A stretch of DNA of 6,152 nucleotides, taken from positions 1-6,152 of the forward strand of contig CAMOVY010000065.1 of assembly GCA_946627905.1 (NCBI GenBank), written 5' to 3'. Both the position numbers and the translations under genes were made by a program. The notes under the pieces are model-generated. The model had not been told where the DNA came from, did no database searches, and saw nothing but the letters and a program-made list of their open reading frames with translations. This document shows, piece by piece, positions 1 to 5,581 of this stretch. Positions within the stretch are counted from its first letter, which is position 1. Each line of letters opens with the position of its first letter. The DNA is from an uncultured Clostridia bacterium (GTDB lineage Bacteria; Bacillota; Clostridia; Christensenellales; Borkfalkiaceae).

Positions 1-197
1 AGTTTTTTGCACGCTTTTTCTATAACTATCATCTCGGCGTGTCTTGTCGCTATCTGCGAATCTTCGGTACGGTTATACCCGCGCGCCACAATTTTGTCGC
101 CCATTACTATAACCGCGCCGATAGGCACGTCGTCGTGCGCCCGCGCCTTAAGCGCTTCTTTTATCGCGGCACGCATAAATTTTTTCTCTCTCGTCAT
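1..197 (-). CDS. tadA: tRNA adenosine(34) deaminase TadA, N-terminal part (gene runs off the window)
   Basis: TadA converts adenosine 34 to inosine in the anticodon wobble position of tRNA-Arg(ACG), in the cytoplasm, using a zinc-bound water. Only the first 65 residues are visible. They carry the family's VPIGAV strand (residues 24-29), the RGYNR segment (39-43) and the zinc-site motif HAE (H53, proton-shuttling E55). The downstream PCxxC zinc ligands lie outside the window. The pattern resembles Bacillus-type TadA closely. The ATG at 197-195 is chosen because GGAG (203-206) sits 5 bases upstream and the ATG overlaps the stop of the M14 peptidase gene as ATGA, which implies translational coupling. 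A second in-frame Met at residue 8 is less likely. It is the last visible gene of a five-gene leftward operon. A related cytidine/guanine deaminase is possible, but the N-terminal motif favours TadA. Confidence 0.9.
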   Translation of the reverse strand, partial: MTREKKFMRAAIKEALKARAHDDVPIGAVIVMGDKIVARGYNRTEDSQIATRHAEMIVIEKACKK

Positions 198-955
198 AAA
201 ATCTCCGTAATAACTTTCACCACGTCGCGGTTTTTTATAAAAATCTCTTCCGCGAACTCTTTACCTATGGGGTGCGTAAGATTATCCGAACCGACTTCGA
301 TAGTAAGTGCGGGTATGCCTAATTTCTCGATACACCAGTCCTTGTAGCCGCCGCAGGAAACGCCCGCGCTCTTTAAGGGATACCCCGTCGCCGCGGAAAC
401 CGCTTGCGCAATATTAAAATCGCGCTCCCGCTCCTTCTGCCCTTGAAAAAACTCCCAGTAAATTTCTTCGCCCTTACTGTGATAACTAACCGTCATATCG
501 GGCTTAACAAGCAAAGTAAAATTGCGTAGCGCGCGCGTTTCGCTTTCGGAAAACGGGAATTCCCCTATATAGTTTGCGTTGGATTTTTCCCGCACGTTCC
601 GTTCGCCTCCGCCCCATCTTGCGTCGAAATTAACGTTTAAATCCACCCGCCGTGCGTTGGCTTTATACATTTTATCCCCATATAACGCTTCCGCTATACC
701 GTCTATATTAACCGCGGGGATAAAATACACCGTGCCACGCTTGCCGCACACTGCAAAATGCGCCGCCTGCATCATACCGATATACGTTGTTATATATTCC
801 CTTGCGTGGATAGCATACTGTAAAAGAACTATCGGGCGCGCGGTTTTTTCCACCGCAAAATACGGTATAAGTCCACCTAGCGCCGTCGAACCTATAAAAC
901 CCTTTTTGCCCTGCCACTTGTTATAAAAAACGCGTAATTCCTGCAAAACGTCCAT
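194..955 (-). CDS. M14-family zinc carboxypeptidase, cytoplasmic, probable murein-peptide peptidase
   Basis: This 253-residue protein has the M14 metallocarboxypeptidase signatures in order: HARE (zinc ligands H50 and E53, with R52), the VNIDG strand (82-86), VDLNVNF (104-110), the third zinc ligand H159 in SYHSKGEE, and the catalytic glutamate E220 in LTIEVG. There is no signal peptide, membrane segment or LysM domain, so it should act in the cytosol. Its length is close to that of MpaA, the cytosolic gamma-D-Glu-DAP amidase of E. coli, so recycling of wall peptides is a reasonable guess, not a demonstrated role. Position 108 is Val where most M14 enzymes have the Arg of the NR pair that holds the substrate carboxylate. 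The start is weakly supported: no Shine-Dalgarno motif precedes the ATG, but in-frame TAG and TAA stops at 994-989 and the lack of other start codons leave this one. It lies 36 bases after rlmH and overlaps tadA by 4 bases. Confidence 0.88.
   Translation of the reverse strand: MDVLQELRVFYNKWQGKKGFIGSTALGGLIPYFAVEKTARPIVLLQYAIHAREYITTYIGMMQAAHFAVCGKRGTVYFIPAVNIDGIAEALYGDKMYKANARRVDLNVNFDARWGGGERNVREKSNANYIGEFPFSESETRALRNFTLLVKPDMTVSYHSKGEEIYWEFFQGQKERERDFNIAQAVSAATGYPLKSAGVSCGGYKDWCIEKLGIPALTIEVGSDNLTHPIGKEFAEEIFIKNRDVVKVITEIL
203..206 (-). promoter_or_regulatory. Ribosome binding site of tadA
   Basis: GGAG lies 5 bases before the tadA ATG and inside the last codons of the M14 peptidase gene. 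It fixes the tadA start at the ATGA overlap rather than at the internal Met8. Confidence 0.7.
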
Positions 956-991
956 ACGATATTGTATGAACGTTAAAGGGTTTCGGGTTTA

Positions 992-1456
992 CTATTTATG
1001 ATAAGGGGTGTTATGAATTATACAAAACGCCCTGTAAATCTGCTCCACGCACATAAGTCTAAAAAGCGTGTGCGGAAAAGTCATATCCGAAAAAGAAATA
1101 AGCCCGTCGGCGTTGCGTTTAATTTCGTCGGACAGCCCGTAAGAACCGCCTATAACGAAAGTTATTTCACCCGCGCCACCGCCCATAAGTTTTTTTATTT
1201 TATCCGAAAACGCCGCGCTCGAATACTTTTTGCCTTCTATCGCAAACGCAAATACAGCGCCGCGCAGTTTGGGCATAATATTTTTACCTTCACGCTCGAT
1301 TATTTCCGCCGCGGTAAGCCCCGCCGCGTTTTCTTCATCCACTTCTAAAACGTTAAACTCGCAGAACCGTTTTAGTCGTTTTGCGTATTCCGATATGCCT
1401 TCCGCAAAATATTTTTCTTTAACCCTGCCCACGCATACGAGATTTATCTTTACCAT
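992..1456 (-). CDS. rlmH: 23S rRNA (pseudouridine1915-N3)-methyltransferase RlmH
   Basis: RlmH is a SPOUT-class, SAM-dependent methyltransferase that methylates pseudouridine 1915 in helix 69 of 23S rRNA on assembled 70S ribosomes. The 154-residue length is normal for the family. Diagnostic parts are the N-terminal strand INLVCVGRVKEKY (4-16), the glycine-rich cofactor loop VIGGSYGLSDEI (101-112), the segment SFSDMTFPHTLFR (121-133), EQIYRAF (138-144) and the terminal YHK (152-154), which closes the trefoil-knot SAM site. The ATG has a good ribosome binding site, AGGTGG at 1461-1466, 4 bases upstream. It lies 21 bases after the CPBP protease gene and 36 bases before the M14 peptidase, so it is probably cotranscribed with both. 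Full length and intact. Confidence 0.97.
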   Translation of the reverse strand: MVKINLVCVGRVKEKYFAEGISEYAKRLKRFCEFNVLEVDEENAAGLTAAEIIEREGKNIMPKLRGAVFAFAIEGKKYSSAAFSDKIKKLMGGGAGEITFVIGGSYGLSDEIKRNADGLISFSDMTFPHTLFRLMCVEQIYRAFCIIHNTPYHK

Positions 1457-1477
1457 TTTGCCACCTAAACCGCTGCG

Positions 1478-2341
1478 TCATATCGGAAGTGCCGATAAAA
1501 TTACCATAAGCGCCGCCGCAAGAACACCTATAAGCCCGAAAGGAATATAAAACTCCTTTATGCTTTCCCGTTCAGCGTTTGACGACGTTAAATTATAACG
1601 CGGCACAAACATAATTACCGCAAAAATTATCAATAACACCGCACCGACGGATATAGTAATAGGACTGAAAAGGTCAAGCGGAATTTTAAAATATTCTATA
1701 GCGAGAACGGCAAAATTATTTATAAAATGCGCAACAATCGTCGGCACTACGCTTCTTGCTTTTAATGCAAGAACGCCTAGTCCCAAGCCGTAAACGAACT
1801 GATATATAAGTTGCGCCGCATTGCCGTGATAAAGTGCAAAACACAGCGCGACCGTGAAAACTCCCGATACTTTTCCCGCTTTAGATAGACTTTCCGCCAT
1901 AACGCCGCGGAAAAACAGTTCTTCGCCTATTGCCGGCAAAAGACATAGCACGACGGAAAATAATACGAATTGAAACGCGTTATCCAGCGGTATCTGCGGT
2001 TCGGAAATCGTGCCGCCGAGACTTTTCACACCGTCCGAAACAATCAAATTGACAAACCCCAGCCCCAAAAGCATACCGAACGCTAAAAGCACAGCGGAAA
2101 ACAAATGCACGTATGCGCATTTACGGATATAAACCGTTTTTATGCTTTTTTTCGCACTTAAACCAACTACGACTATAAACACGGCAAACGTCAAAACCGA
2201 GTTTACCGTGTATGAAACCACGTCCGACGCATTAAGCGCGGACAGAATAGCGCGCGAGACAAGCGCGACCGCTAAAAATAAAAGCAGCGTGGCGGTAAAA
2301 ATAAATCCACCACGTTTTGCTCCGTAAAAACTTCCTTCCAC
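1478..2341 (-). CDS. CPBP-family intramembrane glutamic/metalloprotease (CAAX protease and bacteriocin-processing type)
   Basis: This 287-residue multipass membrane protein has hydrophobic stretches near residues 13-37, 42-61, 78-101, 122-137, 159-173, 178-193, 198-217, 227-246 and 266-284. The three CPBP (Abi) motifs are present: EELFFRG (140-146, with the paired glutamates E140/E141 and R145), FALYH (168-172, H172) and AHFINN (204-209, H205 and N209). Related proteins include eukaryotic Rce1, which cleaves prenylated CAAX proteins, and bacterial members linked to bacteriocin immunity or regulated proteolysis; the substrate here is unknown. The start is GTG at 2341-2339, with only a weak GGGA upstream; no ATG is nearby and the next Met is residue 90, inside the membrane core. 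It lies 20 bases downstream of the unknown membrane-anchored gene and 21 bases upstream of rlmH. No bacteriocin precursor is visible, so a bacteriocin role has no support here. Confidence 0.9.
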   Translation of the reverse strand: MEGSFYGAKRGGFIFTATLLLFLAVALVSRAILSALNASDVVSYTVNSVLTFAVFIVVVGLSAKKSIKTVYIRKCAYVHLFSAVLLAFGMLLGLGFVNLIVSDGVKSLGGTISEPQIPLDNAFQFVLFSVVLCLLPAIGEELFFRGVMAESLSKAGKVSGVFTVALCFALYHGNAAQLIYQFVYGLGLGVLALKARSVVPTIVAHFINNFAVLAIEYFKIPLDLFSPITISVGAVLLIIFAVIMFVPRYNLTSSNAERESIKEFYIPFGLIGVLAAALMVILSALPI

Positions 2342-2361
2342 TTCTTTAATTCCCGAAAAAA

Positions 2362-2967
2362 TTATAATATACCGTTCGCCAAATCTATATCACGGTCGGC
2401 AAACCCGATTTGTTCGCCGTCGGTAAGCCCGCTTTTTATTTCCGAAACGGCGGCGGCTATTGCCTGCCCGTCGCTTGCGGTAAGGGTTTTAACCACGCTT
2501 AATATAACGTAAAACGCGTTATGCTCCGTATATTCGTGTTGCGTAGCGGTATTCGCAACGTTTACCGCCGCGGTTATACCGCCTTGATAATAAGCGGCTA
2601 TCGCGTATTTACCGTAATATAATTCGTACGCGGTAAATCCGTAGTCGATTGCGATGTTCGCGTCTTCCGCCGCGCATAAATCCGAAAATTTGGGGTTTTC
2701 CGTAAGGATTTTAAGATATTTTACCGCGCGGACGGCGTCTTTTTCGGAGTTAACTTTAACGCAGATTACCGAAAGGTCGGTAATATCTTCGGTTTTTTCG
2801 TACTGTTTTTCGTAATATTTCAGCGATAGATTATAACTGCCGATATCTTCCCACCCCTTTGCCAAAGTTTTGGGGAAGAAAAGCGCAAGACAAAGATACA
2901 CGGCGGCAAGCGTTAAAATTATTGCCGCAACTGTTATGAGAACGGTTTTAACAACTAATTTCGTCAT
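2362..2967 (-). CDS. Membrane-anchored protein of unknown function, TPR-like helical body
   Basis: I do not recognise this 201-residue protein. A basic N-terminus (MTKLVVK) leads into one long hydrophobic helix (about residues 5-31) with no lipobox and no clear signal-peptidase site, so it is probably a signal anchor with the rest outside the membrane. The body is alpha-helical in character and rich in Ala, Tyr and Lys. Residues 40-60 (SLKYYEKQYEKT) and 75-92 read like helices of a tetratricopeptide-type solenoid, which suggests protein binding rather than catalysis; no catalytic motif is seen. The ATG is preceded by AAAGG (2974-2978), 6 bases upstream. It is the first gene of the leftward operon, with its own promoter at 2986-3014, and is followed after 20 bases by the CPBP protease. 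A partnership with that protease is possible but is based only on adjacency. Confidence 0.8.
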   Translation of the reverse strand: MTKLVVKTVLITVAAIILTLAAVYLCLALFFPKTLAKGWEDIGSYNLSLKYYEKQYEKTEDITDLSVICVKVNSEKDAVRAVKYLKILTENPKFSDLCAAEDANIAIDYGFTAYELYYGKYAIAAYYQGGITAAVNVANTATQHEYTEHNAFYVILSVVKTLTASDGQAIAAAVSEIKSGLTDGEQIGFADRDIDLANGIL

Positions 2968-2985
2968 ATTCTACCTTTATCAAAT

Positions 2986-3014
2986 ATTTTAACAAAGTTG
3001 CGTACAAAAATCAA
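2986..3014 (-). promoter_or_regulatory. SigA-like promoter of the leftward five-gene operon
   Basis: The minus strand reads TTGATT (-35, 3009-3014), a 17-base spacer, then TAAAAT (-10, 2986-2991). The predicted start of transcription is near 2979, which gives a very short leader of about 12 bases holding the AAAGG ribosome binding site just inside its 5' end. The -35 box lies within the spacer of the opposing plus-strand promoter. Confidence 0.6.
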
Positions 3015-3026
3015 CTTTTTTATAAA
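2998..3026 (+). promoter_or_regulatory. SigA-like promoter of the lipoprotein gene
   Basis: The plus strand reads TTGCGT (-35, 2998-3003), a 17-base spacer, then TATAAA (-10, 3021-3026). Transcription should begin near 3033, leaving a leader of about 50 bases that includes a run of alternating GC (3046-3055). The -35 box is a poor match, so this is weaker evidence than for the opposing promoter that it overlaps. Confidence 0.5.
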
Positions 3027-3072
3027 TATATTTAAAAGGTCTACTGCGCGCGCGCCCATCATAAAATACTTA

Positions 3073-3078
3073 AAGGAG
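3073..3078 (+). promoter_or_regulatory. Ribosome binding site that decides the lipoprotein start
   Basis: AAGGAG lies 6 bases before the ATG at 3085. It shows that translation starts there rather than at the in-frame TTG at 2998, which coincides with the -35 box and has no binding site. Confidence 0.85.
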
Positions 3079-3084
3079 AATTTT

Positions 3085-3738
3085 ATGCGTAAAATTATAG
3101 TTTTATTGTTAATTTTAATCGGTACTTCCGCGGGGTGTAAAAAGGCTGACCCGTATTTAAACTACGTAAGCGAACTGCGGCAGGAAATCTATAAAGGTTA
3201 TGCGGAAAACACAGAAATTACGGCTGTTTATGGGTTTTGCGAAACGCCTTATCTGAACGACGGCAAAACGGGAAACTTGATTTACGGGTTAACTTTTAAA
3301 CTGCATATCGTGCCCGACGAAACCAAGCGCGTTATTAAATTCACAAGCGGCGACAGAGAATATTCCGCGCCGTTCGGTTTAGACGACATAACGAGCGAAT
3401 ATAAAGCGACTGTGGAAATAAAGGCCGATATGGGAAAAGAATTTGCCGCGGCGCTAATACTTGGCGACGCCACCGTTCCCGTAGTATTTAAGTCGATAGT
3501 TCCCGATAACTGCATTACGTACGAAACAGCGCTTAAAACGCTTGAAGATAAGCAAAGCACGCTACTTAATTCCTATATAAAAGACGGAACTTTTGCCGCG
3601 GAAATTTATATGCGGATATTCGTAAAAGACGGCGCGCCTTACTGGTATATCGGCATAGCGGCGGGAAACGACAGATTAAAAGCGCTTTTGATAGACGGCG
3701 TTTCCGGCGACCTGCTTGCCGTACGGGATATTATTTAA
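3085..3738 (+). CDS. Small secreted lipoprotein of unknown function
   Basis: The 217-residue product starts with a typical lipoprotein signal peptide: basic MRK, a hydrophobic core VLLLILIG, and the lipobox SAGC with the lipidated Cys at residue 18, followed by KKAD. The lipobox lacks the usual Leu at -3 (Ser here) but is acceptable. The mature part is about 200 residues, mixed polar with beta-strand-like stretches (TGNLIYGLTFKLHIV, 62-76) and no catalytic motif that I can name. The C-terminal segment APYWYIGIAAG, then LLIDGVSGDLLAVRDI (184-216), resembles the strand-turn-strand end of PepSY-like domains (aspartate-x-x-[ST]-G-[DE] followed by hydrophobic residues). This is a resemblance only. 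It is the only plus-strand gene, diverging from the leftward operon and converging on the Wzz pair, with a hairpin 5 bases after its stop. Confidence 0.85.
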   Translation: MRKIIVLLLILIGTSAGCKKADPYLNYVSELRQEIYKGYAENTEITAVYGFCETPYLNDGKTGNLIYGLTFKLHIVPDETKRVIKFTSGDREYSAPFGLDDITSEYKATVEIKADMGKEFAAALILGDATVPVVFKSIVPDNCITYETALKTLEDKQSTLLNSYIKDGTFAAEIYMRIFVKDGAPYWYIGIAAGNDRLKALLIDGVSGDLLAVRDII

Positions 3739-3743
3739 AATTA

Positions 3744-3772
3744 TTAGTGCCCGACTGTCGGTCGGGCACTAA
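3744..3772. terminator. Perfect 12-bp hairpin between convergent genes, probable bidirectional terminator
   Basis: Arms 3744-3755 and 3761-3772 pair perfectly (GTGCCCGAC against GTCGGGCAC in the core) around a 5-base loop. The hairpin begins 5 bases after the lipoprotein stop and 15 bases after the Wzz stop on the other strand. The U-tract is poor rightward (AGATATTATA) and moderate leftward (TAATTTTAAAT), so it should work better for the minus-strand Wzz transcript. Confidence 0.7.
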
Positions 3773-3787
3773 AGATATTATATCGCA

Positions 3788-4525
3788 TTATTGTGCAACG
3801 TCGTCTATATACGCAACTACCGTCGCGCCGGTCAGTTGTTCCAGGTCGGATTTACTACTTACGGTGTTATCGAGTATATAAATCAGGAAAGCTATCGCAA
3901 GACCTGCTACAAGACCGCCCAAAACTCCCAAAATCACGTATTTAATAAACCCGTTGCTGGAAGAAAGCGTCGGTTCACGCTGTATTGAAACGAATTCCGC
4001 ATTATCTGCCGTTAAAAGTCCCTGTATCTCGATTTTTGCCGCATCTATAAACGCGTCGAGTTTGTCCGCCGCGGCTTGGGAATCTAAATCGCTATAGGAA
4101 AAAGTAAAGACAAGCCCGTCTCCGGTTTTTATACCTATTGAACCCGCGGATATTCCGCCGTAGGTAGAGTACTGAGTCGTACCGTCAAAACGACTTTCAT
4201 AAATTTTATTAGCCCTACTTATAAAAATAGGCATAGTAATTTCGCCTTTAACAGTCGGAATATATTTATTTGTCAACGATATATTCGTAGACATCGCTTT
4301 GCCGTCTATTCTGGCTATAAAAATGACCGACTTCGATTGAGTGTAAACGGTTTTACTCTTCATAAAGCCCATACCGAATCCCGCTGCCGTACCCAAAACG
4401 GTAAGCACGACTATAAGAACTATAAATCTGCGTAAAAACCGTAAAATAGCGGCAATCGAACCGTTTTCTTCTCTTTCTTCCGTATTAAGTGCGGGGGTGT
4501 TGTTTATTTTTAACGTTTCTTCCAT
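3788..4525 (-). CDS. Wzz/CapA-type polysaccharide co-polymerase, second of a tandem pair
   Basis: This 245-residue protein has the Wzz plan: a short cytoplasmic N-terminus, membrane segment 1 (about 34-54), an extracellular region of about 138 residues, membrane segment 2 (about 193-217), and a cytoplasmic tail DNTVSSKSDLEQLTG followed by VVAYIDD. Proteins of this kind set chain length or steer export of capsule, exopolysaccharide or O-antigen; in Bacillota the CapA/YveK form also activates a partner tyrosine kinase. The REPTLSSSN stretch (183-191) before segment 2 corresponds to the Pro-containing linker of the family. There is no Walker motif or Tyr-rich tail. The start overlaps the stop of the upstream paralogue as TAATG, with GGAGGT 6 bases before it, so translation is coupled. 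It is shorter than its neighbour in the external part. The exact polysaccharide is not indicated by the window. Confidence 0.85.
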   Translation of the reverse strand: MEETLKINNTPALNTEEREENGSIAAILRFLRRFIVLIVVLTVLGTAAGFGMGFMKSKTVYTQSKSVIFIARIDGKAMSTNISLTNKYIPTVKGEITMPIFISRANKIYESRFDGTTQYSTYGGISAGSIGIKTGDGLVFTFSYSDLDSQAAADKLDAFIDAAKIEIQGLLTADNAEFVSIQREPTLSSSNGFIKYVILGVLGGLVAGLAIAFLIYILDNTVSSKSDLEQLTGATVVAYIDDVAQ

Positions 4526-5415
4526 TATTTTACCTCCGCAATGTCTTCTATATAGGCGATAACGTTAGCGCCTGAAAGAGTTTCCAACTGTTCTTTGGAT
4601 TTAACGGTATTATCTATAAGATAAATGATATAAACAACGGCAAGCGATACAACAAGCCCTAAAACAAACGCTATTACAACTGTCTTTTTGGTGGCGGCAT
4701 TTGTCGAAACCGACACGCCGGAAGATTGCCCCGCAAGGTCGAAAAGTCCTGCGGTCGTTTTACCGAAATTAAGAACTCGGTTAAGAGAAACATCGGCGGC
4801 TAAAGCATATATTCTTGCCATTTCTTTTGCATAAGTCGGGTTTGCGTCTTTAACCCATAACCTAAAATATATTACCGTATCGGCGCTGTTTTTACTTGAA
4901 GAATACGTAGTTCCCACTTTGCCTGACTTAATCCACTTGTCCCTATAAGTCTCCATAAGGTCTTCCGACACTTCGTACCCCGGAATTTCTTCGCGTTCTT
5001 CTTTCACCGTTTTGGTATACGCCGCGTTTATTTCCGTTATAAATTCGTCTATAGTCTTGCCAGATTCTAAATAGAAATGATAATAAATGTTAGCTCTGTC
5101 AAGCACATCGCCGCTTTTACAGACATCTACCGCGGTATCAAGATACGCAAATAAATAGTTTGTACTGGACACCTGGTCGACTATAGGATTACCGTATTCA
5201 TCCACGGCGTTTATCTGAACGTTGAATTGCACCGGCACGCTTGCGGTATAAACGGGCTTTTTGTTTTTAGCGTACAAAAAACCGCCCGCAGCAAACAACA
5301 AAGTTATTATAACGATAAGCACAATGTGCGCACGCAAAACATACAGGATATCAACTAAAGAAATCCCGCCCGTTTTTTCTGCGTTTCGGCTATTTAACGA
5401 TTGTTCGTTATCCAT
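4525..5415 (-). CDS. Wzz/CapA-type polysaccharide co-polymerase, first of a tandem pair
   Basis: This 296-residue paralogue has a cytoplasmic N-terminus with the Wzz-type entry ISLVDILYVLRAH (18-30), membrane segment 1 (about 29-49), an extracellular region of about 196 residues, membrane segment 2 (about 246-267) and the tail DNTVKSKEQLETLSG followed by VIAYIED. The external part has an acidic and lysine-rich, probably helical middle (119-165), matching the long helices of known co-polymerases. Over the last 27 aligned positions, 17 are identical to the downstream paralogue, while the external domains differ in length and sequence, which suggests duplication followed by divergence and perhaps a mixed oligomer. 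The ATG is the only usable start after the in-frame TGA at 5439-5437. Its ribosome binding site is odd: a run of seven G (5428-5434), 12 bases away. It has its own promoter at 5473-5501. Confidence 0.85.
   Translation of the reverse strand: MDNEQSLNSRNAEKTGGISLVDILYVLRAHIVLIVIITLLFAAGGFLYAKNKKPVYTASVPVQFNVQINAVDEYGNPIVDQVSSTNYLFAYLDTAVDVCKSGDVLDRANIYYHFYLESGKTIDEFITEINAAYTKTVKEEREEIPGYEVSEDLMETYRDKWIKSGKVGTTYSSSKNSADTVIYFRLWVKDANPTYAKEMARIYALAADVSLNRVLNFGKTTAGLFDLAGQSSGVSVSTNAATKKTVVIAFVLGLVVSLAVVYIIYLIDNTVKSKEQLETLSGANVIAYIEDIAEVK
4532..4537 (-). promoter_or_regulatory. Ribosome binding site of the second Wzz-like gene
   Basis: GGAGGT lies 6 bases upstream of the ATG at 4525, within the last codons of the first Wzz-like gene. 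Together with the TAATG junction it fixes this start and points to coupled, roughly balanced synthesis of the two proteins. Confidence 0.85.
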
Positions 5416-5472
5416 CTGGAAAGCAAGCCCCCCCTGTCAGTCCTTGGCTAAAAACAAAGTCAAGCAATAACG

Positions 5473-5501
5473 ATTATACCTTAATCGCAACAAAAAATCA
5501 A
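5473..5501 (-). promoter_or_regulatory. Strong SigA-like promoter of the Wzz pair
   Basis: The minus strand reads TTGATT (-35, 5496-5501), exactly 17 bases, then a consensus TATAAT (-10, 5473-5478). Transcription should start near 5466, giving a leader of about 50 bases. The 60-80 bases upstream are A/T tracts that could act as an UP element for the alpha subunit of RNA polymerase. It is the best promoter match in the window. Confidence 0.75.
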
Positions 5502-5581
5502 TCTAAATAATAAAAAATTTAAAAAATTTGCGAATTTTAAAAATTTTGTCGTAAAAAACGTCGTTAAAGCGTCTTTTTTTC
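5502..5581. other. AT-tract spacer between guaA and the Wzz promoter
   Basis: This spacer is nearly all A and T, with repeated A3-A6/T3-T6 tracts (for example AAATTTTTTAAATTT on the minus strand around 5514-5528). It holds no reading frame of note. No GC-rich hairpin follows the guaA stop; only weak A/T-paired foldbacks are seen. Termination of guaA is therefore unclear. The tracts could serve as an UP element or bent DNA for the promoter just downstream. Confidence 0.5.

Noticed and set aside
579..926. Open plus-strand frame of 115 codons opposite the M14 peptidase gene
   Set aside because: It is a shadow of the conserved M14 coding frame, with no ribosome binding site or recognisable motif.
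998..1348. Open plus-strand frame of 116 codons opposite rlmH
   Set aside because: It lies wholly antisense to a conserved gene, its product is basic and low in complexity with no family resemblance, and it has no supported start site.
3046..3055. Alternating GC run as a possible Z-DNA regulatory element
   Set aside because: It is only ten bases, and nothing else in the sequence supports a function.
2998..3084. N-terminal extension of the lipoprotein from a TTG at 2998
   Set aside because: The TTG coincides with the -35 box, has no ribosome binding site and would bury the signal peptide behind 29 residues; the ATG at 3085 has AAGGAG 6 bases upstream.
3282..3560. Open minus-strand frame of 92 codons inside the lipoprotein gene
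   Set aside because: It is antisense to a gene with a clear signal peptide and ribosome binding site; the predicted product is Ser/Val-rich without motifs.
5408..5467. Possible 19-codon leader peptide starting at TTG and ending across the start of the first Wzz-like gene
   Set aside because: The TTG sits at the predicted transcription start, so it has no ribosome binding site, and the peptide has no attenuator-like codon run.
5416..5581. Riboswitch or attenuator in the leader of the Wzz pair
   Set aside because: The predicted leader is only about 50 bases, with no stable paired elements and no match to c-di-GMP, preQ1 or other conserved cores that I know.
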